Positions 35,056 through 44,322 of a DNA stretch of 64,000 nt are shown piece after piece. The stretch is taken from NCBI RefSeq assembly GCF_017872555.1, contig NZ_JAEDOX010000011.1, positions 1 to 64,000 on the forward strand. Reading direction: 5' to 3'. The number at the start of each line of letters is the position of its first letter. The first letter of the stretch is position 1. The notes below the pieces were generated by a model. It worked only from the letters and a program-made list of their open reading frames with translations. It had not been told where the DNA came from and made no database searches. This stretch comes from Ruegeria sp. HKCCSA071. Lineage in GTDB: Bacteria > Pseudomonadota > Alphaproteobacteria > Rhodobacterales > Rhodobacteraceae. The position numbers and the translations under genes were made by a program.

Positions 35056-35457
35056 TCAAACACTCTGCTGCCAGGGGAAGTGACCCGTCAACACCCTGGA
35101 GATCATGATGAAGGCCAGGATGGCGGTGGGCAAAACAAGTAACCCCTGCGCGATGATCGGTTGCAGACCAGCGGACAGCAAACCCTCAAGCGAAAGGGCG
35201 TTGAACGCGTAAACGAACAGATAGGACAGCACGTAATAGGGCAAACGCCCAAAACCCTTGGTGTCGAAGACAAGCCGGGCGTGGGTCATGAAGTTCCACA
35301 AAACTCCACCAGAAAACGAAATCGCCAGTGCGGCTTGCGGTGGCAGGCCTGACAGGCTGAGGCCGGTAAACAGCACATAGCCAAACGCCGTATTCAGTAC
35401 CCCGACCAAAGCGAAGCGCATGAATGATTTCTTTCGGGGGATAAGCAGCTTTTTCAT
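35056..35457 (-). CDS. GtrA-family membrane protein
   Basis: 133 aa with four transmembrane helices; FMRFALVGVLNTAFGYVLF is the standard GtrA opening, and NFMTHARLVF is the usual loop motif. GtrA proteins are thought to flip polyprenyl-phosphate sugars. I use the ATG at 35457, which forms an ATGA overlap with the SDR stop; the frame is open eight codons further. The gene would fit with the GtrB-like and GT39-like genes 7 kb away as a three-part sugar transfer system. Confidence 0.9.
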   Translation of the reverse strand: MKKLLIPRKKSFMRFALVGVLNTAFGYVLFTGLSLSGLPPQAALAISFSGGVLWNFMTHARLVFDTKGFGRLPYYVLSYLFVYAFNALSLEGLLSAGLQPIIAQGLLVLPTAILAFIMISRVLTGHFPWQQSV

Positions 35458-36332
35458 AAGCGGGCCCCTTCTGTACAAAGAATGTCCGCCACCCCTGAGA
35501 CGATATCATGTTGCGGGGTAAATCCGGCTTCGTTCCGCAGCCGGGTTACATCCGCTGCCAGCCGGTCGGGATCATTTGCCGCGCGGGAGATAGCCCCCAG
35601 CCGGATCAGGTCAGGGTGATGCATCTGGTTTGCGACCTCTTCAATCAACTGCCGGACCGGGACGGCGGTGCCGCTTGCTATATTGATCGCACCGGTGACA
35701 TTGGTTTCCAGCAAAAGCGCCAGCGCGCGCGCCAGATCATCGACATGCAGGAAATCCCGTTCCTGTCGTCCATCGGTGCAATTTACGGGCTCACCTATCT
35801 TCAGATTTGAAATCAGATCGCCAAACAACCGGCCCGGCGGTTCATCCGGTCCGTAGACAAAGAAAATGCGGGCCCAGGCCAGAGACAAGCCAAGCGCATC
35901 CTGGCCTGCGCTTAGCGCCAGACCGGTCGCAGCCTTTGCGGCCCCGTACAAGGTGCGTGGCCGCAAAGGTGTTGCTTCGGTCAGCTCCGGCACCGACCAG
36001 TCATATTCGGCACAGCTTCCGGCGCAGATCACACGCCGCCCGCCGATGCGCGCAAACTCCCGCACCAAGTGCAGCGTGGTGGCCATCCAGTCCAGATTGG
36101 CCGGGGAAGCCCAGCGGTCGCGTGGCCCGTCATGCCAGGCCAGATGAACCAGATGGCTGGCGCGGGTTGTTTCAAGGGCTGCTGTGGTGGCCCTGGGGTC
36201 CAGCAGGTCACAAGGGATGTCGCTTGCCGGGTTGCGGCCCAGCGTCACCACCTCATGGCCCGCCTGTGTCAGAGCCGGAACCGTCGCGCGTCCGATCAAT
36301 CCGGTTGCGCCGGTCAGCAGAACCCGTGCCAT
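35454..36332 (-). CDS. NAD-dependent epimerase/dehydratase (SDR), probable CDP-4-keto-sugar reductase or epimerase
   Basis: 292 aa. LTGATGLIGRATV at residues 5-17, LVHLAWHDG near 65, CAGSCAEYDW, catalytic Y-x3-K in LYGAAKAA, and RIFFVYGPDEPPGRL. Short form typical of 4-ketoreductases ending a deoxysugar pathway. It overlaps the C-methyltransferase stop by 1 bp and gtrA by 4 bp. From context it probably reduces the methylated CDP-4-keto-6-deoxyhexose; this step is inference. Confidence 0.85.
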   Translation of the reverse strand: MARVLLTGATGLIGRATVPALTQAGHEVVTLGRNPASDIPCDLLDPRATTAALETTRASHLVHLAWHDGPRDRWASPANLDWMATTLHLVREFARIGGRRVICAGSCAEYDWSVPELTEATPLRPRTLYGAAKAATGLALSAGQDALGLSLAWARIFFVYGPDEPPGRLFGDLISNLKIGEPVNCTDGRQERDFLHVDDLARALALLLETNVTGAINIASGTAVPVRQLIEEVANQMHHPDLIRLGAISRAANDPDRLAADVTRLRNEAGFTPQHDIVSGVADILCTEGARL

Positions 36333-37564
36333 CAGCTGATCCTGACTTCCGGCACGGCGGTCACGAACCGTACCTTCAGGTCGGACAGTTGCCCGATGAC
36401 CTCATCCCGGATGTTCCAGGGCAGGATCAGCACGTAATCCGGCGGCGCCTCGCGCAGGGCTTCGACCCCATGCACGGGGATATGGCTGCCGGGCAGCAGC
36501 GTGTTCTGCTTGGCCGGGTTGCGGTCGACGCAGTAAGAGATCAGATCGGGGCCGATCCCGGCATAGTTCAGCAGCGTATTGCCCTTGGCAGCGGCACCGT
36601 AGGCGGCAACCGTGTCGCCCCGCGCCTTTGTTTCACGCAGGAAGGCAAGCAACCCATCGCGCAGCGCTTCGACCTGAGTGGTGAAATTCATGTAACCTTC
36701 AGGCCGGTCGAACTGCGCCGCCGCCTCGTCCGCGCGGACCTTGGCCAAGCCGGGCCCTTCGGGGTGGCTGGCCCCTTCAAGGCAGGCATAAACCCGCAGC
36801 GATCCGCCGTGGGTCGGCAGCTCTTCGACGTCGAAGACGCGCAAACCCGCCTTGGCAAAGATTGTCTCGACCGCCAGCAGCGACAGATAGGAATAATGTT
36901 CGTGATAGATCGTGTCGAACTGCACGCTTTTGATCAGGTTCAGAAGGTGCGGAAATTCAACTGTATAGACCGCGTCCCCCGTCAGCAGTGTGGCGATGCC
37001 GGCAACGAAATCGTTGATATCAGGCACATGCGCCAGCACATTGGCCGAGGCGATCAGGGCCGGAGGTTTCTCGACCGCAGCAACCTTTCGGGCCAGCGCC
37101 TCGCCGAAATAATCGACCAGCGTGCGCACACCCCTTTCCTGTGCCGTCGCCGCCACATTGCCTGAAGGTTCGATCCCCAGAACGGGGATGCCTTTTTCAA
37201 CGAAGTACTGCAGCAGATACCCGTCATTCGAGGCGATCTCGATCACCAGATCATCCGGCCCGAGATCGAACCGGTCGACCATTTTTTCCACGTAATCCCG
37301 GCAATGGGCCAGCCAGCTGTCCGAGAAGCTGGAGAAATAGGCGTAATCGGTCGAAAAAATCTCTTCCGCCGGTACGACATCATCCACCTGAACCAACCAG
37401 CATTCGGTGCAGACGCGGGCGTGCAACGGATAGACCGGGTCCGGTTTGTCCGCTTTCGCGGGGTCGACATAGGAATTGGCCAGAGGGGACAGTCCGAGAT
37501 CGACAAGCGTCATCTCAAGATCCGCGCCGCAATGGCGGCAGGTGGGATGGGTCGTGCCGGTCAT
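36332..37564 (-). CDS. Sugar C-methyltransferase (class I SAM, zinc-binding N-terminus)
   Basis: 410 aa from the ATG at 37564, which overlaps the rfbG stop (ATGA); the frame is open 16 codons more. N-terminal C9-x2-C12 and C52-x2-C55 form the putative zinc site of this family, the SAM-binding motif is VIEIASNDGYLLQYF near 100, and the C-terminal half has YGAAAKGNTLLNYAG. TylC3/NovU-type enzymes with this three-part layout methylate carbon next to a keto group on nucleotide sugars. Directly after rfbG, so the likely substrate is CDP-4-keto-6-deoxyglucose, giving a branched sugar. Confidence 0.85.
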   Translation of the reverse strand: MTGTTHPTCRHCGADLEMTLVDLGLSPLANSYVDPAKADKPDPVYPLHARVCTECWLVQVDDVVPAEEIFSTDYAYFSSFSDSWLAHCRDYVEKMVDRFDLGPDDLVIEIASNDGYLLQYFVEKGIPVLGIEPSGNVAATAQERGVRTLVDYFGEALARKVAAVEKPPALIASANVLAHVPDINDFVAGIATLLTGDAVYTVEFPHLLNLIKSVQFDTIYHEHYSYLSLLAVETIFAKAGLRVFDVEELPTHGGSLRVYACLEGASHPEGPGLAKVRADEAAAQFDRPEGYMNFTTQVEALRDGLLAFLRETKARGDTVAAYGAAAKGNTLLNYAGIGPDLISYCVDRNPAKQNTLLPGSHIPVHGVEALREAPPDYVLILPWNIRDEVIGQLSDLKVRFVTAVPEVRIS

Positions 37565-38640
37565 ACCTGTCTCATACTCAGTGTTTCGAATTCGGCAATC
37601 TGGGCGTGGCACAGCTCGGTTGCCGGAGTGCCGCGGGCCCAGCCCGCATACCAGTCTGCCGTTAGCCTGACGGTGTCGTCAAAACTCAGGACTGGGCGCC
37701 AGCTAAGCAGTGCTCGCGCCTGCGATACATCCAGCCGAAGCATCTTGGCCTCATGCGGCGTATCCGCCGGGGTGTCGATATCGATCCGGCCCTGCCCAAG
37801 CGCCTTGATGACCGCCTGGGCTACATCCAGAACCGGGCGTTCATCGTCACGTTCGGGGCCAAAATTCCAACCAGCTGCGAAGGCGGCGTCCTGTTCGAGC
37901 TTCTGGGCCAGCATCATGTACCCCCTGAGAGGTTCCAGAACATGTTGCCAGGGGCGGATTGCGCCGGGATAGCGTAATACGACGCGTCCTTCATCGCTCA
38001 GACAGCCGCGCACGATATCGGGAACCAAACGGTCTTCGGCCCAGTCACCACCACCAATGACATTGCCCGCGCGTGCGCTGGCAATCCGGGCCGGATGTGG
38101 ATCGGCAGCATCCGGTGAATAATAGCTGCGCCGCATTGCTGCGACCGCTATTTCGGTCGCACCCTTCGATGCGGAATACGGATCATGCCCGCCCATCGGG
38201 TCGGTTTCGCGATAGCCCCAGACCTGTTCGACATTCTCGTAGGCCTTGTCAGAGGTTGCCACCACCACCGCGCGCAGGCTCGGGGCTGCACGCAGTGCGT
38301 CCAAAAGCTGAACTGTGCCCAGAACATTGGTAGCGAAGGTCTCAACCGGAGTGCGATAGGAGCGCCGGACCAGGGATTGCGCCGCCAGGTGAAAGACGAA
38401 TTCAGGGTCGGTTTCCGCGATGATCCGGTCTAGGGCCGCACGATCATTCAGGTCGCCAGTGACCGACCTTATTTTGCGCTGATCCAGCAATGCCCAGAGA
38501 TTGGGTTTAGTTTCGGGGGCAAGGGCGTATCCGGCGACTTCTGCTCCAGCCTCGGCCAGCCAGGCAGCCAGCCAGGCGCCTTTGAAGCCGGTATGCCCGG
38601 TTACAAGCACCCTGCGTCCGGAAAACGCGCTCGCACTCAT
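37561..38640 (-). CDS. rfbG: CDP-glucose 4,6-dehydratase
   Basis: Converts CDP-D-glucose to CDP-4-keto-6-deoxy-D-glucose. 359 aa, normal length. Motifs: [18 protein letters not shown] near residue 10, [28 protein letters not shown], catalytic Y-x3-K in [11 protein letters not shown], and [19 protein letters not shown], which together are specific to RfbG. The ATG at 38640 overlaps the rfbF stop by ATGA. A clear operon partner of rfbF; no RfbH-type 3-dehydrase is present in the window, so the classical 3,6-dideoxyhexose route is not indicated. Confidence 0.95.
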   Translation of the reverse strand: MSASAFSGRRVLVTGHTGFKGAWLAAWLAEAGAEVAGYALAPETKPNLWALLDQRKIRSVTGDLNDRAALDRIIAETDPEFVFHLAAQSLVRRSYRTPVETFATNVLGTVQLLDALRAAPSLRAVVVATSDKAYENVEQVWGYRETDPMGGHDPYSASKGATEIAVAAMRRSYYSPDAADPHPARIASARAGNVIGGGDWAEDRLVPDIVRGCLSDEGRVVLRYPGAIRPWQHVLEPLRGYMMLAQKLEQDAAFAAGWNFGPERDDERPVLDVAQAVIKALGQGRIDIDTPADTPHEAKMLRLDVSQARALLSWRPVLSFDDTVRLTADWYAGWARGTPATELCHAQIAEFETLSMRQV

Positions 38641-39410
38641 TCCCAGATTTTCCACGGCGCATTGCCTGTGGCCCAGTGTTCTTCCAGTTCCTGGCGTTCG
38701 CGAATAGTGTCCATGGGCTGCCAGAAGCCTTTATGTTCAAAGGCCATCAGCTCGCCATCGCGTGTCAGGTTCATCAGGGGGCTGCGTTCCCAGGCGGTAT
38801 CGTCGCCGTCAATATAATCGCCCACTTTGGGGGACAGCACGAAAAACCCGCCATTGATCAGCCCACCATCCCCGACGGGTTTTTCAGAGAAATTCAGGAC
38901 CTGATTGCTCTGCAGCTCGAGCTGGCCGAAGCGGCGGGGCGGAGGAACTGCCGTGACGGTTGCGAGCTTGCCATGCGCCCGGTGAAAATCGATCCCGGCC
39001 CGAATGTCGATATCACCAACACCGTCGCCATAGGTCAGGCAGAACGCTTCTTCATCCTTGAGCAGATGCATGACCCGGCGAAGTCGCCCGCCAGTCTGGC
39101 TGTTGTCTCCGGTGTCGATCAATGTCACGCGCCACGGTTCTGACTTGCTGTTTGCAATTTCAAGACCGCCATTGGCCAGGTCGATCGTAACGTCCGAGTT
39201 GTGCAGAAAGAAATTCGCGAAGAATTCCTTGATGACATAACCTTTGTACCCCAGGCAGACGATGAAATCCGTGACGCCATGGGCCGCGTAGATTTTCATG
39301 ATGTGCCAGATGATTGGCTTACCACCGATCTCGACCATGGGTTTTGGAATCTTGACGGTTTCTTCGCTGAGCCGCGTGCCTAAGCCGCCGGCCAGAATAA
39401 CGCACTTCAT
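38637..39410 (-). CDS. rfbF: Glucose-1-phosphate cytidylyltransferase
   Basis: Makes CDP-glucose from CTP and glucose 1-phosphate. 257 aa, full length. [20 protein letters not shown] at the N-terminus, [24 protein letters not shown], and [11 protein letters not shown] are diagnostic of RfbF. GAGGGAG lies 8-9 nt before the ATG at 39410. First gene of the operon rfbF-rfbG-methyltransferase-SDR-gtrA in which each gene overlaps the next by 1-4 bp. Its leader carries two hairpins. Confidence 0.96.
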   Translation of the reverse strand: MKCVILAGGLGTRLSEETVKIPKPMVEIGGKPIIWHIMKIYAAHGVTDFIVCLGYKGYVIKEFFANFFLHNSDVTIDLANGGLEIANSKSEPWRVTLIDTGDNSQTGGRLRRVMHLLKDEEAFCLTYGDGVGDIDIRAGIDFHRAHGKLATVTAVPPPRRFGQLELQSNQVLNFSEKPVGDGGLINGGFFVLSPKVGDYIDGDDTAWERSPLMNLTRDGELMAFEHKGFWQPMDTIRERQELEEHWATGNAPWKIWE

Positions 39411-39421
39411 AAAATTGCTCC

Positions 39422-39436
39422 CTCGTTAACAACGAG
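39422..39436 (-). promoter_or_regulatory. Leader hairpin next to the rfbF ribosome-binding site
   Basis: CTCGTT-gtt-AACGAG (6-bp arms, 3-nt loop, read on the minus strand). The 3' arm runs directly into GGGAG, so its last bases overlap the GAGGGAG ribosome-binding site of rfbF. Folding could mask part of that site. Confidence 0.45.
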
Positions 39437-39460
39437 ACTGGCTACCAATACACTCGTCTT

Positions 39461-39484
39461 AACCCGGATCTGGGCATCCGGGTT
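39461..39484. promoter_or_regulatory. 9-bp perfect inverted repeat upstream of rfbF
   Basis: AACCCGGAT (39461-39469) and ATCCGGGTT (39476-39484) are separated by 6 bp. It lies 51-74 bp upstream of the rfbF ATG. There is no T run on either side, so a terminator is unlikely; an operator or leader structure fits better. Confidence 0.5.
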
Positions 39485-40066
39485 ATTGCAAACATTCGCA
39501 CGCATTAGGACGACAGCGCCGCCACCCTGTCAAGATTCACAAAGCCACGAGTCGTGAGGCACTGAATTTCCTGTTGCCTTGGCGCTCAACCATACACAAT
39601 GGGGGGAAAGAGGCGATATTGTTGACGCGCTCTTTCAGCCGGGCAATCCAGTGAAGAACATCACAGAGACAGCGCTTAAAAGAGGTCATATTCAGGGCTG
39701 CACATGTTGTATCAGAATTGCGCAGATCAAATGTACGTTTCACACCTGCGGGAAATTTTGACAAAGCTATACCGGTCGGAAAACATCGTTACGATTCAAA
39801 TTATTGGGAAAAGCACATGCAGTTTAGGGCTATGCAGGAGACAGAGGTTTTCACCAATTTTGAACCGGTTTTCGACACAGGCGATCTGGTTCGCATCTGT
39901 CCCCTCTCTCTGTGGGATGGACAGCCGGTGCGGTTCGTCTAATCAGGGTGCCGATTTTCTGTACGGAAGGCCGGGCTTCAAAACTCAGGCACTCTGTTTA
40001 GGGGGCTGACAGGATTTTGTTGTTAATCCCGGATAACCTCTTGTAGCCTTAGGTAAGTGTTTTGGT

Positions 40067-41566
40067 ATGGGTGTTAGTCATTTGAAAAAAGATATTGTTC
40101 CCGTTGTAGTCATCGGTGGCGGCCCAGCCGGGCTGACAGCTGCCTATGAACTTCAGAAGCTGAGCGACACACATGTTCCCCGGGTCTTTGAGGCCTCGGA
40201 CATGGTTGGTGGCATTTCACGAACTGAAACGCATAAAGGTTACCGCTTTGACATAGGCGGGCACCGGTTCTTCACCAAGGTGCGTGAGGTCGAGGACATG
40301 TGGCACGAGGTGATGGGTGATGATTTCATCACTGTGCAGCGCTTGAGCCGCATCTTCTACCGTGGCAAGTTCTATGATTATCCGTTACGGATTTTCAACG
40401 CCCTTGGAAATATTGGCCCATACGAGACTTATAAAATCATCGGTAGCTTCATTAAATGGAAGCTCCGCCCCAAGCCGCAGGAAGATACATTTGAAGAATG
40501 GGTGATCAACCGCTTTGGCGGTCGGCTCTATATGCACTTCTTCCGTAGCTACACGAGAAAGGTCTGGGGCATTCCACCGTCGCAAATCCGGGCCGACTGG
40601 GCGGCGCAAAGGATCAAGAACCTGTCTTTACCCAAGGCAGTTTGGAATGCAATTTCCGGCGCCAATGACACCGCTAGCTTGATTGAAGAATTCCAGTACC
40701 CTCGCTTGGGTCCTGGCATGATGTGGGAAAAGACACGCGATCTGATTCAGGAAAAAGGCGGCAGCGTCGAGACACGTTCGGAAGTGATAAAGGTGTATCG
40801 TGACGGCAACCACGTCACGTCGGTTGATGTGCGAAACTGGAATGAAGACGGCGAGATAAGCATCGAACGGATCAAGGGTGCAGAGTTCATCAATTCAATG
40901 GCCGTGCGCGATCTGATCCACACGTTTGACCCGCCACCTCCGCTCCAGGTCGTTGAAGCCGCAGATCGTTTGAGATATCGCGATTTCCTGATCGTGACCC
41001 TGATCTTGGATCACGCCGATCCGTTCCCGGACAACTGGATTTACATCCACAGCCCCAAGGTGAAGGTCGGCCGCATTCAGAATTTCCGCGCCTGGTCCAA
41101 GGAAATGCTGCCCGACCAGAATACCGCGTCAATAGGGATGGAGTATTTCTGCCAGAAGGGTGACGGGCTGTGGTCTTCCTCGGACGAAGAACTCAGGAAA
41201 CTTGCCAGCGAAGAGCTTGAGCAGCTTGGGCTGGCTAAAGCGAGTGATGTCATAGATTTTGCCGTGATCCGGCAACCCAAAGCCTACCCGGTTTATGACA
41301 CTGAGTACAAAGAGGCTCTGGACACTGTCAGCGGTTGGCTGAAGACGCTGGAAAATTTCCAGACCGTGGGTCGCAATGGTCTGCATCGCTATAACAATCA
41401 GGATCATTCGATGCTGTCTGCTATATATGCCGCCCGCAATATCATGGGCGAGAACTACGACGTCTGGGACGTGAATGTGGAACGCTCTTACCATGAAGAG
41501 TTTGAAGCCAACCCCAAGAAAACGGCTGCGCCAAAAAAAAACTTTCGTAAAAGCACGGCGCTCTGA
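40067..41566 (+). CDS. FAD-dependent oxidoreductase, UDP-galactopyranose-mutase / protoporphyrinogen-oxidase-like
   Basis: 499 aa. FAD motif VVIGGGPAGLTAAYELQ (residues ~11-27), FDIGGHRFFTK near 60, and C-terminal AYPVYDTEYKEALDTV and GRNGLHRYNNQDHSMLSAI. Same family as the gene at 20442-21881, longer by ~20 residues and diverged. Members are often found with polyprenyl-phosphate glycosyltransferases and GtrA, and may change sugar ring form or redox state. Convergent with the AsnB gene, 3 bp between stops. Confidence 0.85.
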   Translation: MGVSHLKKDIVPVVVIGGGPAGLTAAYELQKLSDTHVPRVFEASDMVGGISRTETHKGYRFDIGGHRFFTKVREVEDMWHEVMGDDFITVQRLSRIFYRGKFYDYPLRIFNALGNIGPYETYKIIGSFIKWKLRPKPQEDTFEEWVINRFGGRLYMHFFRSYTRKVWGIPPSQIRADWAAQRIKNLSLPKAVWNAISGANDTASLIEEFQYPRLGPGMMWEKTRDLIQEKGGSVETRSEVIKVYRDGNHVTSVDVRNWNEDGEISIERIKGAEFINSMAVRDLIHTFDPPPPLQVVEAADRLRYRDFLIVTLILDHADPFPDNWIYIHSPKVKVGRIQNFRAWSKEMLPDQNTASIGMEYFCQKGDGLWSSSDEELRKLASEELEQLGLAKASDVIDFAVIRQPKAYPVYDTEYKEALDTVSGWLKTLENFQTVGRNGLHRYNNQDHSMLSAIYAARNIMGENYDVWDVNVERSYHEEFEANPKKTAAPKKNFRKSTAL

Positions 41567-41569
41567 TCC

Positions 41570-43486
41570 TTAGCCAGGGACCGCGGTGCTTGTGGGTTTG
41601 TTTCTGATTGACGGGTTGGGATGATATGTGTCCGGCCAGATGGTGATGTGATCGCGTAATCTGGCGACTTCCCGGCCTTCGTCCTGATGGTTCAGTCCGC
41701 ATCGTAGCCAAACTTCGGCCAGCAAAAGCCGCAACCGAAGGTCCGGGGCCGTTTCGGTGATTACGTCGTGCATTTGGGTCCGGGTCAGGCCGATCAGGTC
41801 CCGCAGATGGGCGCTCCTGAAGTATTCAGGACGAACTTCCAACCGCTGAAACACCGTCGTCTGTGTCGCGTTCTTGATACGGGGGCTCAGGTTGCGCGGG
41901 ACATAACGATTGGCGACTTCTTCAACGACCCATTTGTTGCGAGCAAACGGATGAGCGTTCCCGAAGGCAAAGAGCGAAAGCCGGAGTTTATGCCGGGTCG
42001 GAAGATTGACGGAAAACCGGGCCAATCGGGTATCCAAAAACGGAAGCCGCACTTCGATACCTGCGGCCATGCCCATCGTGTCATTGAGATGCAAAAGCTC
42101 TGACAGGGGATGGCGCATGCGATCCAGCGTCCATTGTCTGCCGTGATCCCTGGGGTTTTGTGGCGATGCGTTGTGATGGCAGGAGATCTCCTGCGGCTCC
42201 CTCTGTTTTGCATGGTCATGCACCAGCTTTTTTGCGCGCTTCGTAGTCAGGATGGACCCTATGCCCGACATTGCCTGCACCCGGCGCATCAGCCGTCTGT
42301 ATCCATCGTTCAAACGCTTTCGCCCAAACCGGGGATTTCCGAGGAACAATTCATCTGCGCCTGCACCAGAAATCAGACCTTTCATTCCAGAATCAGTTGC
42401 AAGCCGGGCCGCCATCATCAGTGGCGTGCAATTTGCAGGTTCTGAGGGGGGGCGTTCATAGTGCCGAATGACTCGGGGAAGCATGTCAATAAAATCGCAC
42501 TCATCGACATCGGTAACGTGCAACTCCAGTTTAAGACTTCTGGCTAGGTTGCGAGCCGCATCAACTTCACTGCGTTCACCTTTCACATTGGCATGGAACA
42601 ACGGCAGGTTTTGATGTTGTGCTGCTGCTATGGCAGCAATCAGTGACGAATCCACACCGCCTGAACAAAAAGCCCCAACAGGCGCTTCGGCGAACAAATG
42701 CGCGGCCAAGGATTTGTGCATCAGATCCGCAAACTCATCGACAATTTCGGGCGTGGGCAAGCCGTCAAGCCTGATCATTTCATCGGGGTCGAAGAAATCG
42801 TTCAATCGGAAGAAAGATGAAATCTTGATCTTGTCCGATCCGTCAAACTGCAGGCAAGTCCCTGGGGCCAGGCTCTGGATGCCATTATAGAAGGTCTGAC
42901 CCGGATCCGGTTCTCCGGAATTCATCAGATAAGCTGTTACCGAGTTGATGTCCGGCTGTACTGTCATCCACGGCTCGAAAGCTTTTATTTCCGACGCAAA
43001 CAGAAAGGCGGGCCCTTCTTTGGTCGGGCCTTGCACCCAATAAAGCGGCTTCATTCCGAAGCGATCCCTTGCCAGCAGGACCTGCCGCGTGCTGCGGTCG
43101 ACAAAGGCAAGTCCGAACATGCCTTCGAACCGGATCAGTGCGCTCGAACCCCATTGGATCAGACTGTGTAAAACAACTTCGGTATCGGAAGTTGTCCGGA
43201 AGGAAATCCCCAACGCTTCCAACTCAGACCGCAAGGACCTGAAGTTGTAGACTTCACCAGTGTAGGCAAGGGTGTAACGGCCCGTTGGATCCTTGAAAGG
43301 CTGATCCGACCGTATATCGGTATCGACAAGGGACAGGCGTCGGTGCGTCAACCCAAGACCGGGTTCTATCAGGATATGGCTGGCATCCGGGCCGCGATAA
43401 CGTATGGAAAACGCGCTTTTGCGCAGCCGCAGATTGTCAGGGGTTTGTGCTGCATCCTCTGGGAAGATACCAAACAGGCCACACAT
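41570..43486 (-). CDS. asnB: Glutamine-hydrolysing asparagine synthase-like amidotransferase
   Basis: 638 aa. MCGLFGIF gives the N-terminal nucleophile Cys2 of the class II glutaminase; RYRGPDASH and YTGEVYNFRSLR follow (TGE where NGE is usual). The synthetase half has the PP-loop FCSGGVDSSLIAA near 260 and GAGADELFLG. Homologues in O-antigen and capsule clusters amidate uronic acids, so with the UDP-uronate-forming enzyme at 5.5 kb it may make a uronamide. It could also be an ordinary asparagine synthetase. Stands alone on the minus strand. Confidence 0.88.
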   Translation of the reverse strand: MCGLFGIFPEDAAQTPDNLRLRKSAFSIRYRGPDASHILIEPGLGLTHRRLSLVDTDIRSDQPFKDPTGRYTLAYTGEVYNFRSLRSELEALGISFRTTSDTEVVLHSLIQWGSSALIRFEGMFGLAFVDRSTRQVLLARDRFGMKPLYWVQGPTKEGPAFLFASEIKAFEPWMTVQPDINSVTAYLMNSGEPDPGQTFYNGIQSLAPGTCLQFDGSDKIKISSFFRLNDFFDPDEMIRLDGLPTPEIVDEFADLMHKSLAAHLFAEAPVGAFCSGGVDSSLIAAIAAAQHQNLPLFHANVKGERSEVDAARNLARSLKLELHVTDVDECDFIDMLPRVIRHYERPPSEPANCTPLMMAARLATDSGMKGLISGAGADELFLGNPRFGRKRLNDGYRRLMRRVQAMSGIGSILTTKRAKKLVHDHAKQREPQEISCHHNASPQNPRDHGRQWTLDRMRHPLSELLHLNDTMGMAAGIEVRLPFLDTRLARFSVNLPTRHKLRLSLFAFGNAHPFARNKWVVEEVANRYVPRNLSPRIKNATQTTVFQRLEVRPEYFRSAHLRDLIGLTRTQMHDVITETAPDLRLRLLLAEVWLRCGLNHQDEGREVARLRDHITIWPDTYHPNPSIRNKPTSTAVPG

Positions 43487-43656
43487 TCGGAACTCCGGTA
43501 TTACAGTAGGTTAGCGAGGCAAAACCCACCACATCAGATTCTGATCGCTTTCGACGGCGGGTCAGATGCACTATAGAAAGAGCGGAATGAATGGCACATG
43601 TCAGCCTTTGTCATGCCCTGTTCATGTTCGCTGCGCGTGTCAGCTATGAGGGTCTG

Positions 43657-44322
43657 ATGAAAATACTTGTTGCCGAAGACGACGATACGCTGCGCGATAA
43701 TCTTGGTTGCCTGATGCGAGCGCGTGGCGATGTCGTAAGGCTGACTGATAACGGTAATGACGCGCTATTTCTGGGGGAGACCGAAGATTGGGACGTCATC
43801 GTTCTGGATCTGGGGTTGCCGGGACTGGACGGGCTTTCGGTTCTGCACGAATGGCGCAGTCGCAATATGGCGACCCCGGTTTTGATCCTGTCGGCACGTG
43901 ACAGTTGGAATGATATCGTATCCGGGCTACGCAGCGGGGCTGACGACTATCTGGCAAAACCCTTTCACTCCGAAGAACTCATGGCACGGCTCGAAGCCTT
44001 GGTGCGGCGCGCAAGTGGACGCGGTGCGCCCTCGATTGAAGTCGGGGACCTGTCAGTTTTGCCCGATGAAAAGACAGCCTATTTCAAGGGTCGGACTATT
44101 CCTCTGACCGCGTTTGAATTTCGCGCTCTGGAGCATCTTGCCCGGCATGCGGGTTCGGTCGTCAGCCGGGCAGACCTGATTGAGCATATCTATGCCGAGG
44201 AGATAGACTTGAATTCAAACGTCATCGACGTTTTGATCTCGCGCTTGCGCCGCAAGATGGCGGCCTCTTTGGTGGAAACCGTGCGCAGGCAAGGTTATCG
44301 GATTCCCACAGATGATCGGTGA
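43657..44322 (+). CDS. Response regulator, OmpR/PhoB family
   Basis: 221 aa. Receiver domain with acidic residues E7-D8-D9, phospho-acceptor D51 (VIVLDLGLPGLDG) and the conserved lysine in DDYLAKPF near 102; C-terminal winged helix (TAFEFRALEHLARHAGSVVSRADLIEHIY in part). I use the ATG at 43657 with GAGGGT upstream; the frame is open 22 codons more. Its stop overlaps the kinase start by 11 bp. A likely local regulator of the surface-glycan genes. Confidence 0.93.
   Translation: MKILVAEDDDTLRDNLGCLMRARGDVVRLTDNGNDALFLGETEDWDVIVLDLGLPGLDGLSVLHEWRSRNMATPVLILSARDSWNDIVSGLRSGADDYLAKPFHSEELMARLEALVRRASGRGAPSIEVGDLSVLPDEKTAYFKGRTIPLTAFEFRALEHLARHAGSVVSRADLIEHIYAEEIDLNSNVIDVLISRLRRKMAASLVETVRRQGYRIPTDDR

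Larger units (their letters stand above)
39411..40066. other. Intergenic region between divergent rfbF and the mutase-like gene
   Basis: About 650 bp of lower GC than its surroundings. Open frames here are short and not protein-like. It holds two inverted repeats near rfbF (39422-39436, 39461-39484) and must hold both divergent promoters; no -10/-35 pair could be assigned with confidence. Confidence 0.5.

Noticed and set aside
39537..39764. Possible 75-aa minus-strand gene between rfbF and the mutase-like gene
   Set aside because: No ribosome-binding site, no recognisable domain, and overlapping frames of equal length exist on the other strand.
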